NCBI GenBank assembly: GCA_023251285.1
Contig: JAHEZB010000185.1
Span: 1-5,723 of the forward strand
Length of the DNA stretch: 5,723 nucleotides
Reading direction: 5' to 3'
Origin: Chitinophagaceae bacterium
GTDB lineage: Bacteria; Bacteroidota; Bacteroidia; Chitinophagales; Chitinophagaceae
Below are positions 4,450-5,723 of the stretch, one piece after another (the first letter of the stretch is position 1; each line of letters opens with the position of its first letter). The position numbers and the translations under genes are program-made. The notes under the pieces were generated by a model. That model was not told where the DNA came from. It ran no database searches and worked only from the letters and a program-made list of their open reading frames with translations.

Positions 4450-5723
4450 ATGAACATCGAAAATATAAAAACCTTAGGCGATTTAAAACAAATTAATTAC
4501 AAACCAAGGTCAGTAAAAGAAGAATTACGCGAGAATCTTATTAAGAAGATTGGAAAAAAAGAAATTACTTTTCCTGGAATTATTGGTTATGAAGATTCAG
4601 TAATTCCCGATACTGAAAGAGCATTATTATCCCGTCATAATATTTTGTTTTTGGGCTTGCGCGGACAGGCAAAAACGAGAATGGCACGGCAAATGATCGA
4701 TTTGCTGGATGAATATATTCCTGTTGTTGAAGGAAGCGAAGTGAACGATGATCCTTTCAAACCATTGAGCAAATATGCCCGCGACCTGGTAAAAGAAAAA
4801 GGCGACAAAACGCCAATTTCATGGTTGCATCGGAGTGAACGTTATGGAGAAAAGTTGGCGACTCCCGACGTAAGCGTTGCAGACTTAATTGGAGATATTG
4901 ATCCGATAAAAGCAGCGAATCTAAAACTCAGTTATGCAGATGAAAGAGTGATCCATTACGGCATTATTCCACGCAGCAACCGTGGTATTTTTGTCATCAA
5001 TGAATTGCCGGATTTGCAGGCCAGAATCCAGGTTTCTTTGTTTAATATTTTGGAAGAAGGTGATCTGCAGATTCGTGGTTTCAAATTAAGATTGCCTTTG
5101 GATATTATGTTCGTATTCACCGCCAATCCGGAAGATTATACCAATCGTGGTGCGATTGTTACGCCTTTAAAAGATCGCATCGAAAGTCAGATTCTTACCC
5201 ATTATCCGACAACGATTGAAAACTCCCTCTACATTACTGAACAGGAAGCCACCGTGCACAGCGACCAGGTAAAAAAAGTGCAGGTGAGTGACCTGGTAAA
5301 AAGATTGATTGAGCAGGTTGCGTTTGAAGCGCGCGGAAGTGAATTTGTGGATAAGAAAAGCGGTGTATCGGCAAGGCTTACTATCTCTGCTTACGAAAAT
5401 TCGGTGAGCGCTGCAGAAAGGCGCGCAATCAGGAATAAGGAAAAAGAAACGCAGGTTTGGATAAGCGATCTTACCGGCATTATTCCATCGATAACCGGAA
5501 AGATAGAATTGGTTTATGAAGGCGAGCAGGAAGGCCCTTACCAGGTAGCTTATAATTTATTACAAAAAGCGATTCGGACCCAGTTTGTAAAATATTTTCC
5601 CAATCCCGAGACTTATAAAAAAAGGAAAACAAGGGAATCTGTCATTGAAGAAAACCCCTATAAAGCAATCACTCGTTGGTTTGATGCTGGCAATCAATTG
5701 AACATATCTTTCGACTTAAAAGA
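4450..5723 (+). CDS. AAA+ ATPase of the MoxR/Mg-chelatase (ChlI-like) type, 3' end outside window
   Basis: The frame is open from ATG 4450 to the window edge: 424 codons with no stop, so the C-terminus is missing. The protein looks cytoplasmic. The P-loop is GLRGQAKT at 69-76 (Lys75, Thr76). It reads GxxxxAKT instead of GxxxxGKT. Residues 90-177 form a long insert with DLIGDIDP (151-158). The Walker B segment is GIFVINELPDL at 179-189, with Asn184 where Asp is usual, followed by Glu185. ILEEGDLQIRGF (196-207) precedes sensor 1 at FTANPEDYTNRG (223-234, Asn226). A likely arginine finger is Arg243 in PLKDRI. This wording matches, from memory, the ATPase family that databases often label 'magnesium chelatase' or, misleadingly, 'sigma 54-interacting regulator'. 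The helical lid follows from about 260. With the VWA partner upstream it probably forms a hexameric ring that remodels an unknown client. No cobN/chlH-type subunit is visible, so tetrapyrrole metal insertion is not supported. The start is preceded by an A-rich leader lacking a clear ribosome binding site. Confidence 0.9.
   Translation, partial: MNIENIKTLGDLKQINYKPRSVKEELRENLIKKIGKKEITFPGIIGYEDSVIPDTERALLSRHNILFLGLRGQAKTRMARQMIDLLDEYIPVVEGSEVNDDPFKPLSKYARDLVKEKGDKTPISWLHRSERYGEKLATPDVSVADLIGDIDPIKAANLKLSYADERVIHYGIIPRSNRGIFVINELPDLQARIQVSLFNILEEGDLQIRGFKLRLPLDIMFVFTANPEDYTNRGAIVTPLKDRIESQILTHYPTTIENSLYITEQEATVHSDQVKKVQVSDLVKRLIEQVAFEARGSEFVDKKSGVSARLTISAYENSVSAAERRAIRNKEKETQVWISDLTGIIPSITGKIELVYEGEQEGPYQVAYNLLQKAIRTQFVKYFPNPETYKKRKTRESVIEENPYKAITRWFDAGNQLNISFDLK

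Noticed and set aside
4450..5723. Annotation of the ATPase as a sigma-54-interacting transcriptional regulator
   Set aside because: The GAFTGA loop of sigma-54 activators is not seen and no DNA-binding domain is visible. The VWA neighbour and NPEDYTNRG wording fit the MoxR/ChlI-like group instead.
3237..5723. Magnesium or cobalt chelatase for chlorophyll or cobalamin synthesis
   Set aside because: The architecture fits only in part. No H/CobN subunit or pathway gene is in the window, and the VWA protein lacks the fused AAA domain of ChlD.

Overview
The window looks like chromosomal DNA from a member of the Bacteroidota, probably a Chitinophagaceae-like or Sphingobacteriia-like lineage. This rests on the gene order bamA - ompH - ompH - murI, the wording of the BamA C-terminus, A-rich start regions with little Shine-Dalgarno signal, and -7 boxes of the form TAnnTTTG. 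The taxonomic placement is inference from remembered family sequences, not from a search. All recognised genes are on the + strand and no gap between genes exceeds about 260 bases.

Positions 1-1790 form an envelope-biogenesis block. It holds the last 159 residues of BamA (the outer-membrane beta-barrel insertase), then two tandem, divergent OmpH/Skp-type periplasmic chaperones of 170 and 177 residues. A strong intrinsic terminator closes the block. The chaperones would carry unfolded outer-membrane proteins across the periplasm to BamA.

Positions 1784-3100 hold two housekeeping units. murI (glutamate racemase, D-glutamate for peptidoglycan) starts 5 nt after a TAnnTTTG box embedded in the T-tract of the preceding terminator, so its mRNA may be leaderless. 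rpmH (ribosomal protein bL34, 55 residues) is a short gene that is easily missed, because a longer spurious frame overlaps it. It has its own -7 box, a GC-rich hairpin in its leader and a clean terminator.

Positions 3101-5723 hold a two-gene module: a protein with a C-terminal von Willebrand factor A (VWA) domain and an intact MIDAS, followed by a MoxR/Mg-chelatase-like AAA+ ATPase cut off by the window end. By analogy with RavA-ViaA, MoxR-VWA and BchI/BchD pairs they should work together as an ATP-driven remodelling or metal-insertion machine, but the substrate is unknown. The ATPase departs from the canonical Walker A (Ala for the second Gly) and Walker B (Asn for Asp). This pair is the least characterised system here. 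The DNA before each of its genes is rich in inverted and short tandem repeats.

I found no tRNA, rRNA, CRISPR array, insertion sequence or phage gene.
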